From: Cenococcum geophilum 1.58
Taxonomy: Eukaryota > Ascomycota > Dothideomycetes > Gloniales > Gloniaceae
NCBI GenBank assembly: GCA_001692895.1
Contig: KV748239.1
Coordinates: 62,001 to 126,000, forward strand
Direction of reading: 5' to 3'
Length of the DNA: 64,000 nucleotides
Positions 46,661 to 57,864 of the stretch are shown here, piece by piece. Each line of letters begins with the position of its first letter. Position 1 is the stretch's first letter. The notes beneath the pieces are model-generated. The model was not told where the DNA came from. It searched no databases and saw only the letters and a program-made list of their open reading frames with translations. Position numbers and translations under genes: made by a program.

Positions 46661-48512
46661 CAGTCCCTCGTCAAAAGTGTCCGTGCCGAGGTCACGCCAA
46701 AAATGACACTTTTTGCCAAAATACTATATAAAAGTCGCATAATTAATTCTAGAGCTTAAAAAAATATCTAAAGCTACTTATAGATATATAATCTAGTAAT
46801 CGCGATACTTTTTGAGTATTTAAAATCCATAGTCCCTTTATTAAAAGTCTCTAGGTTTTACCAACTTCCTACTAAAACTTGCTATATTGAGCATATACTT
46901 TCTATTACTAGATATTAAAAATATTACTTAAAAAATTAATATCTTATAGGGATTTGCTTTTATTAAAACTCTCTCTATTTAAATTTTTAATTAAAAAGTA
47001 TTAAAATTTGTTATAAGGTTATAAACTTAAAAAAGAGTAAAAAAATGCAATTTCCCATACAAATTTGAAAAATTTAAGGGTACAAAGGGTTATAATAAAC
47101 TTTCACACTTTTAAAATTAAAATTTAAATAAAAAAAGTTATAGTAACCCTAAATATCTATAAGATATGAAATTTTTAAAAAAAAAATATTTTTTTTAATA
47201 TTAGTAGTAGAAAAATATATTATTATAGATTTTAGATTTTAGTAAAGAATTAATAGGATTTCTAAAGGAGTTATAGATTTTAAATTTTAAAAAAGGGTAT
47301 AATAGCTAAGATTATATATATAATATAAGGCCCGTCGAAATCGGACTCTGCACCCTGTACGTGGTGAGGTGGACGGCTACGAACAACCTGGTCTTCGAAG
47401 TTCAGATCCAGAGCCAACGCCAGAGACGTCGCACAGCGTGCGGACGAGGACCGGTGGTGGTTGTGGGCGTTGAGAGGCGGTGGTGAAAAATTTTCGGATG
47501 GTGAGATCTTAAAAAACCACTACTGTTGGCTCTCTACAATACGACGACTACTACGTTCTCCTATCCAGGGCACCTGTACGATCCAACATAGATGCGCGGG
47601 TATTCGATATCATCCCCCGTCCCCCAGTAGAAAGCATCGACGACCTCACATCAACGAACAAGTAAACGCGGAACAAACGAACAAACGAGCAAATATACGG
47701 GCCCCTCCCAACCCCCAGGGGAGCGATCGCCCGCGGAGCATGCGGGGTCACTCGCCGTACTGCCGTAATACTACTGAAAGCGGGCAGCTGGATAACCCCG
47801 TACGGTTTTCCTTGTCTCCTCTCAACGGAGGTGGTGCCCTTAGGAGAGGGCCTAGTAACTGGGGCCTAGGCACAAAAGATACCCAGATCCCACCACACAT
47901 CCCGCTTTCGTCTTTTAGTATTAGGATAGTAGAACGGATAATCCCCCTTACGCCTTCAATAGGCCTTAGGGGGGGGAAGGCATGGCGTATATGGCCAATG
48001 GTCAACAAGAGATAGCATACAGGGGGTTGTCAAGATACGGGACACAACTACAAGCACAAGCACAGCATTCGAACGGCAAAGGCCTAGCTAGGACGTAGTG
48101 AACCACTAGCTTTGGATAAGCCAAAGAAGGAAGCAGTGGTGTTCCCAAGGGGTTCGAATCATCCAAGGGAGGACAGAACGTAGCCGTAGGCCCGCAGGGG
48201 GCCGCTCTACGGACGGGCATGGCAAAACAGGGGTTTTCATCCTACTAAGGGTGGCTCATAAGGGTTTTTCCGTCTCCCTACATCAACAAGGGTTTTCTTC
48301 TTGTCAATTTATAAGTTTCCCTTGTGTACAGAGTAGTCTGCGTGGGCCTAGATAGGATCCGTATCAGACGTTAATTAAAGAACTTACTATATAATATAAA
48401 CTTAAAATATTTTTTATAGCTTTAGAATTAATTATGTGGTTGTTATATAGTAATTTAGCAAGGTGGGTTGTCTAAAAAATGCGCTCGCACGGAGACTTTT
48501 GACGAGGGACTG
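46661..48512. mobile_element. TA-flanked DNA transposon with mariner-like ends and no visible transposase (1852 bp)
   Basis: Left end CAGTCCCTCGTCAAAAGTGT; the reverse complement of the right end is CAGTCCCTCGTCAAAAGTCT. Inverted repeats match at 25 of 26 bases and are flanked by TA on both sides (46659-46660 and 48513-48514), the target duplication of Tc1/mariner-type elements. A degraded second copy of the end (AGTCCCTTTATTAAAAGTCTCT) lies at about 46829-46850. Outer parts (46740-47328 and 48388-48480) are extremely AT-rich; the middle is GC-rich. I recognise no transposase, so it is non-autonomous or gutted. Confidence 0.8.
47329..48387. other. GC-rich insert inside the mariner-like element
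   Basis: A 1059-bp segment bounded by the 12-bp direct repeat TATATAATATAA (47317-47328 and 48388-48399). Its base composition and lack of RIP contrast sharply with the AT-rich shell. Frames of 184 residues (47461-48015, plus; true ATG not certain) and 72-86 residues (minus) exist, but none resembles a family I know. A GGTTCGAATC at about 48150 resembles a tRNA B-box, but no cloverleaf was found. Candidates are an inserted retroelement fragment with target duplication, or a captured piece of host or organellar DNA. The direct repeat is AT-only, so it could be chance. Confidence 0.5.
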
Positions 48513-48514
48513 TA

Positions 48515-49635
48515 AAACACCTGAGGACCGCACTAGTTGCTAATTGCTTTGCGTCAATTCTACCTTTGTATAGTAGAGACGCTTTTCTCCACCGTCCGGG
48601 TACGTGTATACCGATTCACAACTCGAAATAGGTAGAATGGTTCGTCAGTCAGTCCCAGAACAAATTTATTCATGTACTAACCACCGAGATAGATACTACA
48701 TTCCCAAGGGACCTTCCCGTCCCAGAGGATGACGGCGCTTGTGCACATTTAAGTAACTTCAGAATCCCCTCTCTCTAGATATCCACAACGTCCGGCAACC
48801 ACATCGATCTATAGTCACTTCCAGGACTCACAATTCTATTTTACTACCCTTGCACTGGGGCACCGGGAGAGGGTATACCTGATTCATGGAATGCGACACC
48901 TTGTGTGCGAGGATGCGCACCACAGGCATGTGGGTTTAGAGACACAACTGAGAGGCTTTATAAACCTGGCGTCAACAGTTTGTTCAGCATATCAACATAG
49001 AATACCGAATATCAAAAGGAAGCAAAAGAACGGCTACACCTTCCATATAATCTTCTCTGATGAGAAATTGAAATTTGTGGAAGCTCTAAACTTGCCGACA
49101 TTTGAATGGGATAATCGCCAGCTCGTTAAAAGACTAACTCTAGCAATAGAAAATGCGCACGTTATCAAATTCTGGTATCCAGTCTTCCCTCCGGATAAGA
49201 ATGCAAAAAGTGGTTCAGTAGTTGGGGAATGAGAGGTTGAGGCGTCAGTATAGCGCCGTCGTTGAGTTGATATTATGATTCGGGGGCATATCACACAATT
49301 CCGGAGTACTTCAAATTCCACTACGGTTCGCATGATAAACTATGCTGACTTATAGCGCATGTTTCAAAATAAAATTTCCTAGAATTTTATAACATTCTGG
49401 GGTCATTTTACAGCTTTAATGCAGCGGAAAGAGCCAAATAACGGATATGCACCCTACAACTGCTTTATCGAGGGGCCAGCGTCAGAACTAGCTCTAATAC
49501 ATGTACCGTTCAATCCCACCTCCTCTAGGTCTCTCGTTTAGAAGGCTTAGCGCCGAGACACCTTTCAACGCTGTTGGCTCTGGATTGGCCTTACCCCCAA
49601 GCCTCCTGCGCGCTATTGCTCAGCTGCCAACCGTA
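48515..49635. other. Spacer between two DNA transposons
   Basis: Balanced composition, no recognised gene apart from the doubtful small frame at 48891-49232. The plus frame at 49501-49701 runs into the inverted repeat of the next transposon and is not a gene. Confidence 0.45.
48891..49232 (+). CDS. Doubtful small ORF, 113 residues
   Basis: An ATG-started frame of 113 residues. It contains a passably protein-like stretch (FEWDNRQLVKRLTLAIENAH) but no signal peptide, membrane segment or known motif. It sits alone between two transposons. It may be a fragment of a host gene, part of an unrecognised element, or chance. Confidence 0.18.
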   Translation: MRHLVCEDAHHRHVGLETQLRGFINLASTVCSAYQHRIPNIKRKQKNGYTFHIIFSDEKLKFVEALNLPTFEWDNRQLVKRLTLAIENAHVIKFWYPVFPPDKNAKSGSVVGE

Positions 49636-49701
49636 CCCGTGCCGCTGTCGCGATCCACTTACCTCGTTACCGAGGTAAGTGCCGGCCAGCTCAACGAGTA
49701 G
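49636..49701 (+). repeat. Left terminal inverted repeat of the pogo-like element
   Basis: Pairs with 51714-51779. It contains an internal palindrome ACTTACCTCGTTACCGAGGTAAGT, whose arms could form a hairpin or a transposase binding site. Confidence 0.85.
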
Positions 49702-49899
49702 AGCCCACCTCAACGTCAGATTTGCCAAGACCATGATTTTGAAGCCGCAGGGCTCTACTAAAAAGTCGAATATTTAGAATCTTATAGTGTAGTACTGGTT
49801 TCTTAATGGAAGGAGTCTCTATATACAATAGATCAAGGCTCTGGCCGCCTTGTGGCGTCCTAAAGAAGCTGCTTCGCAGTTGCCCGTTCCTTCCTCAGT

Positions 49900-51736
49900 A
49901 ATGCACGTGCAGCTTTTAGAGCCTCCTCCTGCTCGCGCTTTTGTACAATTAACCGTGCATTTGCTGCATATATAACCCCTCCCTTCTATACAACCTTTCT
50001 GTTACTTTTTTGGCGTTGCCGACGAGCTCTAGTAACTACTTGTGTATTTACAAGCTCGCGTTTGGCTTGTAGTTATGTATACATATTTGCCAAACTACCT
50101 CTTGCGAATTTTATAAAGATATCTATGGCCTCCTTATTATCTTTATATACCTCCTAAGCTAGCAGTAAAACTTTCTTCTAAACTATACGCAAAGATCTTG
50201 GTGTATATGGTGTAGATAGTGGCTTATAAGGTGGTAGAGGGGGGGGGGGTAGTAGGACGCGCCTTGCGCATAGAATTAAGGACGATTTAAGGGTTGTAAG
50301 GAATAAGGCCTGCCTGCCGGAAGGCTAACTTAATTGTACTCAATTTAAACGTTTAGCGACGAATTAATTTAATCGCGTGGAGGAATTTAACTTTATTAAA
50401 GTTGGTGCAGCCCGTTTATGTTACTTACTTAACTGCCTTACTATAGTGGTGTTTATACGGCTGAAATACAACAACATTAAGAGGCTATAAAAGGTGGCTT
50501 GTATGCGGAGGTAAGGTAAATAGTATAATCTTTTAATTGTTGTAATACTTAATAAACTTCTTCGTGAGGTAAGAGCTGTGGCCGTTAAAAATTAGGAGCC
50601 TATATATACCTAGCTGGCGCCGAGAGCTATACGCGTTAAAGTGCTTAAGCCAATTAAAAGCTAATTTATTATTCGAATAGCCTATTTCTAATAGGCCCAA
50701 TAAATAGTGGTTAGGAAGGGCTAAATTCTTAAACTACTAGTGGAGGAACTGTGCGCCCGCAAGTATAATTATAGGTGGTAGATTAACTCCGTTACCACTT
50801 ATCGTTTCCATTATAGTAACTAGCTCGCGATTTATATCTGTAGAAAGGTAAGATTTCCGATAAGGCTCCCTTATAATAATCCACTGGTCCTTACTAATAC
50901 CAACGCGGAATCCTAACTTATTAAAGTTGTATATATCCGTGGGCATAACTATATACTTAATTATGACGTCGCGGTATTAATAAAACCACGCCTTAATATC
51001 CTTCGGCTCGTATACCGCTGTGCGTTTAAGCTCTATTGTCTTCTGCCTACGCTTATAGTACTCTAGGTAGCGGCCAAGCCAGCGTTTAACAAAGTAAGAG
51101 CTAACGGGAGGTGGTAGCTAATCCGGATTTTCGTTGGCTTAATCTAAGATCTGATTTACTGTAGAACGTATTATTAGTAGTTAATGTCAGCCAAGCAGGT
51201 ATCACGAATGACATAAGCTAGCTGATGGGTAGAGACACAGAATTGAACGAGCGATCTGTTTTATTCAAGGTGGCTCTAAGAGCCCTAATATACATAAGGA
51301 AAATAACCCTAGTTCGACCTTCGGTGTCCGTAGTCGTTCGGTGTCCGTAGTCGTTCGGTGTCCGACACCTCAGCAGTAAAGCTACCTCCGTGGCCAACAG
51401 TTAAGCGGCGGTATATAAGGAATCCAAGCGATTAATATAGCTACGAAGAGCAAGATCTTAATCGTCAGTAAGCCTTCTACCTGCTACAGGCCTCTTGCAA
51501 CGCGATTAATGTCCTTTCCACCGAGCGCGGAGGCGTGATTTAGGAACATCGTGTCGACGCGCAGCTTCTGCAACATTGGGCTTGGTAGACTCTCGGAGTT
51601 CTTTGAGAGCCTCCTGGATCTTATTTTCGACGCGAATATACTCAGTAGTTATGGCGTTGATAATATATAATAAGAATATTGATAGTATTTGGGTGTCTTG
51701 GCAAATCTGGGCCCTACTCGTTGAGCTGGCCGGCAC
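49900..51736 (-). pseudogene. Pogo-like transposase remnant
   Basis: The N-terminal part (51736-51506) is still open and shows the psq/Tc5-type helix-turn-helix: ALKELRESTKPNVAEAARRH then PKSRLRARWKG. A 17-bp repeat at 51320-51364 interrupts the frame downstream. The DDE core is partly open at 50946-50737: the family's DIYNFDE reads DIYNFNK, so the first catalytic Asp is changed, followed by REPYRKSYLSTDINRE and NLPPIIILAGAQFL. A later segment (NGHSSYLT then TLPPHTSHLL*PLNVVVF) carries the rest of the core with stops. It is inactive. Confidence 0.85.
51320..51364. repeat. 17-bp tandem repeat, 2.6 copies
   Basis: TTCGGTGTCCGTAGTCG occurs twice in full plus TTCGGTGTCCG. Because 17 is not a multiple of three, the duplication shifts the transposase frame. 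Confidence 0.85.
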
Positions 51737-51779
51737 TTACCTCGGTAACGAGGTAAGTGGATCGCGACAGCGGCACGGG
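51714..51779 (-). repeat. Right terminal inverted repeat of the pogo-like element
   Basis: Reverse complement of 49636-49701; it ends CGGCACGGG just before TA. Confidence 0.85.
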
Positions 51780-52102
51780 TAACCCGACTATTTGCGTGGC
51801 TTGTGCACCTCATCATGTTATCTTTCACCACCTCCCTCGCTGTCAGCCGGCACACACATCGACCGCGTTGTAATAGAAAATGACCGCGCAACCCACCACA
51901 CCTAAAAATCTTGTAGGCTTGGAGACGACGTCTATTGTAAAGTCCACATAGCCGCATTAATAGCTACGCTAATAACATAGCTTAAGGATATACGCTTCAC
52001 GTATGGCCCATCTTGAATGTATGCATTCGATCTTCACTGACAGCTTTCAAGTATATAACGTATCGAACCACAATATACCCACGTCCTCTCCGTATCTGGG
52101 TT

Positions 52103-52948
52103 ATGTCAAAAACCGCTAGTATCACGACCTTTTCAGGGGTTCCGACGATTTTCAATGCTGCACTCTCTACAACTTCGCAACCAGCCTGCACCTGGCTAGG
52201 TCATTGTCTAGGGGACTCTTGTAAAACAGAAAACGACTGCGATAATGACTGGATCTGTCCCAGCAACACGTGCAGTCCATGCTGCGGGACTACTACTCCG
52301 CATCATGGTCTCAATACTGCAGGCGCTGTTGGGATCGGTGTGGCCATTCCAGCACTCCTAGCCATAACGTTAGGAATAGCTTATCTCGTATGGCGTGCTT
52401 GCCGAAAGAATCGGTCGGACCCTACACGGCAGACATCTACAGAAACCTCTGGGAAGACTGAATTGCCTGCAAGGAGTCTTTGGATGCGACCTACTGAACT
52501 GCCAGGAGACAACACTCTCCGTGCGGAAATGACCGGTTCATCGAATCCTGTAGAAGCGGATACAATCGAACTTGTAGAGTTGGAGGGTGATTATTATCCT
52601 GCTAAATGCAAAGGAAAAACTGATCCAGTCCCTGAGGTTTATGAGCCCCCAATTACTATTACTACGTTTCAAGATTTACCGGCGCATCAGCCAATGCCTG
52701 TCTCGCGGCGGCGCTTCGAGGAGTACTTTGTATCATTAGAGTCACAAAGCCCAGTCCCATTCAGAAGATCTCCGGTATCGGATATATCAACCCAGCCAAT
52801 TCACTCGCCAGCGCCGGTCTACCAGAGACTTGATGACAACATCGAAGACGAGCCAATATTTAATAACCGTGAAGGCTCTGATCAGAGCTACAGGTTATTT
52901 CGGTGGCCTTCCGTCCAAAGGGATCCTGAACGTAGAGCCCACCGTTAA
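52103..52948 (+). CDS. Cys-rich single-pass membrane protein, function unknown
   Basis: An intronless frame of 281 residues from the ATG at 52103; the longer version starting at 52013 would need a TTG start. Residues 29-61 hold eight Cys (C29, C35, C40, C46, C52, C57, C60, C61), followed by a membrane segment at about 72-97 (AVGIGVAIPALLAITLGIAY) and a basic stop-transfer WRACRKN. The long tail is polar and Pro/Ser-rich. There is no classical N-terminal signal peptide, so an N-out type III topology is likely. Small Cys-rich-ectodomain receptors of this plan are common in filamentous fungi, but I cannot place it in a named family. It begins about 320 bp from the pogo-like element. Part of the tail may be mis-modelled if an intron exists. 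Confidence 0.6.
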   Translation: MSKTASITTFSGVPTIFNAALSTTSQPACTWLGHCLGDSCKTENDCDNDWICPSNTCSPCCGTTTPHHGLNTAGAVGIGVAIPALLAITLGIAYLVWRACRKNRSDPTRQTSTETSGKTELPARSLWMRPTELPGDNTLRAEMTGSSNPVEADTIELVELEGDYYPAKCKGKTDPVPEVYEPPITITTFQDLPAHQPMPVSRRRFEEYFVSLESQSPVPFRRSPVSDISTQPIHSPAPVYQRLDDNIEDEPIFNNREGSDQSYRLFRWPSVQRDPERRAHR

Positions 52949-54490
52949 CGTGGCGTCATTCGCGTTCCGACAGCATAGAATTTTTCGCTCTTCCAAATCA
53001 GGCAGGGAGACAGCGTAACGACTTTACGCTTAAACATGCTGTCCAGTCCTCTGTTCAAGCACGAGTCATAATTCCGAGGCTATTACTGATTAACCCTCGA
53101 CGATCCCCTGCTAAGGCTATACAGTTCGTCAAGTCTGTAGAGGGACAGCGATACTCATATGAGGATGGTAGACGCATTAGCCACATCGTCTAGAGGTCCA
53201 TCTTCCTGTTGAGCCCAGCCAAACCCGAGCGTAGTGGTCTAGATGTGAGGCATAGTTAATGTCTAATCGTACAAATTCCGCAAATTTATAAAATAAGAAA
53301 CTCGGTAGAATGCATTTAGACACAGGGCCTTACAGGAGGAACGCTAGCGCATGTGCTCCTCCCCAGCTATCTCAATTCTTCCGGACTATAGGAAGAAACT
53401 AAGAGAAGACCATGTCGGAGCTGTGAAGTGTTCTGTGTGGGACAAATTGGTAGCACACTTTCACTCTGCGCTGGGTCGGTCACGATGGAGCTATTCAGGC
53501 AATTAGGTCAAATCGATTCACTAAGTTTCTCTACGTTGCCTCGCGATAGATCGCAAGCGGTGCTTGCCGTTTTGGGCATCATTGGGCGGAACGGAGTCCG
53601 GGGCTCTGACTCGTCTTTCTAGAATTCTTCTCCCGTAGATTTAGCAAATGAGTGCCATGAACCTTCCCCTCACAGCCTAGTGCTTAGATTTATGGCTGGG
53701 CGGATGATCTGCGAGCCGAGCATGGCGTTGTGGGGAAGGCCCTAAAAGACTTAAGCGCGGAGAGGGGTTTTCGACCTTCGCTTGCAGCCTATCGTCATGG
53801 TTCCACAGTAGACCGGCAGGCGGCTGCTCACGGCTGTCATTTGCATTATCGGAAGGCATAGCTCATCCTGCTACCTCAGTAACAATCCCCTCCTCCAATT
53901 TTACCATGCAGCCCAACGAAACCACCTAAGAGGCTCAGTGAGAAGATCTACATCGTCACTAGACTTCCCTTTGTTAGTAACATGGTCTTCAGTGTGCACC
54001 AAATGCACCAGTACCTGTTCCTGCTGTGGTCCACCGTGACAAAATGGCAGTTCTCCTTCCTGGTAAGTGGAGTCCAATCTCCGGAAACTCTGGAAGGTCG
54101 CCAGGGTGGTCTGAGCAGAGACAGATGGCATCGCAAGGCTGCCTATGGACCTCCCTGTAATAGTCATCTCCATTGAAGCTTCGTTCTTGATCTCCCAACA
54201 CTTCTTCCCCAGTTTGTCGCTTATGCACCCTGCGAGTTCTTCATTGCTGTACCTGGGAAAGCGTCATACCAGGGCTGCTGACCCGCGGGGATCTGGGATT
54301 TTTTGCCGTTCGTAATGACCAACCTGGAATTGAGTATATGATGTGGCCCCTCCTCTATTCCATTCACTGTTAGCAGGCATTCTTTGCTTCGTCAATTCAC
54401 CTGTTCAGACCTGCCATCCATCGTTGCTGATCGACGCGTCCAATTGTGTTTTCTCAGGACCTTTCACCTTTGCCAAGCAGTTTATCCAGC
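52949..54490. other. Intergenic region before the GH31 gene
   Basis: About 1.5 kb. Frames at 53677-53859, 53901-54173 and 53989-54228 (minus) were inspected and have no recognised motif. The last few hundred bases should be the alpha-glucosidase promoter. Confidence 0.45.
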
Positions 54491-57400
54491 ATGGCGCTCT
54501 CATCCTTCAAGATGGCTGCTTTCTTGGTATCCTCTTTTCTGACTCTTGTTGCTGGACAGACGACCACCAATTCCACAGATGGCCTTAGCGCGTCAGCGGC
54601 GACCATCGAGACTGCAACTATTGAGGGCGCACCGACTACCTTCCGCCCAATATTTACTGTTCCTGCATCAGCAGACGTTGGTGCGAATATTCTCCCAAAC
54701 ATTCAAGATCCACAAGCCGTAGACGCTCAAAAAGTGTGCCCTGGATACATAGCATTGAATGTGCAGGAAAACGCGTACGGCCTTTCTGCCGTATTAACTC
54801 TTGCTGGCAAGGCTTGCAACGTCTATGGTACTGATATCGATACTCTGAATCTCACGGTCCAGTATCAATCAACGGACCGCCTCTCTATCAACATTAGCCC
54901 AGCGCGTATTGTAAGTGAACTCAATCAAGAATGTTTCCACAACATATTTTCAAGGTTGTGGATGTAGGTCTTCCATGCTAATCTATGTAGGATGCATCTA
55001 ATTATTCCCATTACATACTCTCTGAGCAGCTTGTACCACGTCCGATGCTGGATACCACTTACAAGCCGAATACTCAAGCCAACGACCTTGAATTCGAGTG
55101 GAGTAATGACCCGACTTTCTCTTTCACTGTGATACGGAAATCGACTGGTGATATTCTTTACAGCTCCAAGGGCAGCGTTCTCGTGTACGAAAACCAATTC
55201 ATTGAGTTCGTATCTTCACTCCCAGAAAACTACAACCTCTATGGCCTTGGTGAGAGAATTCATGGCTTAAGGTTAGGGAACAACTTTACGGCTACGATAT
55301 ATGCCGCCGATGCAGGAGACCCAATTGATTACAACATTTATGGAAGCCACCCCTTCTATCTAGACACTAGATATTTTGAGGTTAACTCCAAAACGGGCAA
55401 AAAGACTCTTGTCATTGACACCAGTGCGAAACCAAATACCCAATATGAATCGTACTCTCACGGTGTCTACCTCCGGAATGCTCATGGCCAAGAAATAGTC
55501 TTGAGGCCAGAGAATATCACGTGGAGAACTCTGGGAGGGAGCATCGATCTTTACTTCTTCGATGGTCCAAGCCAACCAGAGGTTACGAAGCAATACAAGT
55601 TGGGAGCCATTGGATTACCCGCAATGCAACAATACTTTACTTTCGGGTATCATCAATGTCGTTGGGGATATAAGAACTGGACTCAACTTAGCGAGGTAAT
55701 TTATCTGCAAGGAGTTTTCATAGTAATGCTAATGAGTGGCTGAAGGTTGTGGCTACATTTCGCAAGTTCGATATTCCGCTCGAGAATATCTGGACGGATA
55801 TTGATTGTAAGCCGGTTCTACTATGCTTCTTGTCATGGAGACTGGCTAGCTAATTACATGCAAAGATATGGACCAGTACCGTGATTTCACCGTGGATTCG
55901 AACACCTTTCCCGTCTCCGAGGGGCAGGCATTCTTATCGCAGTTGCATGCCAACGGGCAACATTACATTCCCATCGTCGACTCGGCGATATATATCCCGA
56001 ACCCGAACAACGCAAGCGATGCTTACGGTGTTTATACAAGAGGTAATAGCTCCGGCGTGTTCATGACGAATCCTGATGGAAGCCAATATATTGGTGCGGT
56101 GTGGCCAGGGTATACGGTCTTCCCAGACTGGCATGCCGAAGAATCTGTGCCGTGGTGGGGAAACGAGATGTAAGTCAGCTATTAACAGACATGACAGCTA
56201 CTAACATCATCCTAGGGTTAACTGGCATCATGAAATTCCATTCGACGGAATCTGGATTGACATGTCCGAAGTCTCCTCCTTCTGCGTTGGCTCATGCGGT
56301 TCAGGCAACGTGACGATGAATTATGTACATCCACCATTCAGTTTACCAGGCGAACCCGGCGGCATAATATACGATTACCCTGAAGGCTTCAACATCACCA
56401 ATACGACTGAAGCAGCTTCTGCATCTGCCGCTTCTTCGAGCCAGGCAGCAGCGGCGTCATCCTCAGCCGGCCCGACTACTTCAACATCAACAGTTTACCT
56501 TCGCACAACACCTACCCCTTATGTGAGAGATGTCAACCACCCCCCATACGTTATCAATAATGTTCAGGGTGATCTTGCGGTGCACGCTGTATCTCCCAAC
56601 GCGACCCATCGCGATGGAGTTGAAGAATACGATGTTCACAATCTTTTTGGGTATACTAGCATATTTTCCATCTCACATAGAATCTGTATTCTCACAGGTG
56701 CTTAGCCATCAAATCCTGAACGCGACATACCAGGGTCTTTTAGCCATATTCCCAACGAAACGTCCCTTCATTATTGGGAGGTCCACTTTTGCAGGATCGG
56801 GCAAATGGGCTGGTCACTGGGGTGGTGACAACGCATCCAAATGGTACTACATGTATTTCTCGATTCCGCAAGCTCTATCGTTCAGCTTGTTTGGAATCCC
56901 AATGTTTGGTGTTGATACTTGTGGCTTTAACGGCAACTCAGACGAAGAGCTATGTAATCGCTGGATGCAGCTTTCGGCCTTCTTTCCATTCTACAGGAAC
57001 CATAATGTACTATCAGCAAACTCTCAGGAGCCATATGTATGGGATTCAGTCATCGCTGCGACAAAGGCGGCAATATATATCCGTTATAGGTATTTCCCTT
57101 AATGTCTCATCCAAAAAAGTCCACAACTAACTTGATCAACTAAAAGCCTCTTGCCGTACATGTACACCCTCTTCCACTTCTCACATACAACAGGCAGCAC
57201 CGTTATGCGAGCTCTACCATGGGAATTCCCTAAGGACCCCTCTCTAGCAAACGCAGACCGCCAATTCCTACTTGGCCCATCTCTCATGGTCATTCCTGTC
57301 TTAGACCAGGGCGCCACTAGTGTCAACGGTGTATTCCCTGGAATCTCTGAAGGCGAAGTTTGGTACGACTGGTACGCACAAACCAAGGTTAAGGCAAGTG

Positions 57401-57864
57401 CCTGGCAAAATATGACTATCGATGCTCCCCTAGGCCATATCCCCGTCTATATTCGAGGCAATTCCATATTGCCAACGCAAGAACCTGGTTACACGACGGC
57501 TGAAAGCCGAAAGAATCCGTGGGGCCTCCTTGTAGCTCTTAGCGCTGGGGGAGCCGCGACAGGGCAGTTATATATTGACGATGGTGAGAGCCTCAACCCG
57601 AGCGCAACACTATCCGTCGAGCTTGAGGCTTCTCATGGTCATCTGTCCTCCAAAGCTATCGGCACCTATGTAGATACCAATCCATTGGCAAATGTGACGG
57701 TTATGGGTGTGAGCAGCTGCTCTGGCAAGGTGTCGCTTAATGGAAAGCCAGTTAGTTCTGGAGTCAACTATAATAAGGCCAGCGGTGTGCTGAGTATCAC
57801 TGGTTTGGACAAGCTGACTAGTTCTGGCGCGTGGAAGCAGAATTGGGAATTGACATGGACCTAG
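54491..57864 (+). CDS. Secreted glycoside hydrolase family 31 alpha-glucosidase
   Basis: Seven exons: 54491-54910, 54991-55695, 55746-55806, 55866-56169, 56216-56650, 56706-57089 and 57147-57864. The six GT-AG introns are 46-80 nt, and the protein has 1008 residues. The signal peptide is about 1-22 (MALSSFKMAAFLVSSFLTLVAG). GH31 hallmarks in order: NLYGLGER (substrate-side domain), FGYHQCRWGY, IWTDIDYMDQYRDF, WIDMSE with the nucleophile Asp 512, RSTFAGSGKWAGHW then GGDN with the acid/base Asp 683, and GVDTCGFNG and FPFYRNHN. A Ser/Ala/Thr-rich insert (about 565-595) before TPYVRDVNHPPY is usual in this fungal branch. It should act outside the cell on maltose, malto-oligosaccharides or starch. 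All catalytic residues are present, so the gene looks functional. Many N-glycosylation sites. Confidence 0.92.

Larger units (their letters stand above)
49636..51779 (-). mobile_element. Pogo-like (Tc1/mariner superfamily) DNA transposon, decayed
   Basis: A 2144-bp element with long inverted repeats. The outer 66 bp (CCCGTGCCGCTGTCGCGATC onwards to ...AACGAGTA) are essentially identical at both ends, followed by a shared AGATTTGCC after an 11-bp difference. TA flanks both ends (49634-49635 and 51780-51781). Transposase remnants are on the minus strand. Terminal repeats have stayed nearly perfect and GC-rich while the transposase gene carries stops. Confidence 0.88.

Noticed and set aside
48020-48200. 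Possible tRNA gene around GGTTCGAATC in the GC-rich insert
   Set aside because: A B-box-like word is present and a 6-bp stem (CTTTGG/CCAAAG) lies upstream, but no acceptor stem or proper D-arm spacing could be built.
53901-54173. 90-residue minus-strand frame before the GH31 gene
   Set aside because: No motif or relation to neighbours; overlaps several other short frames on both strands.
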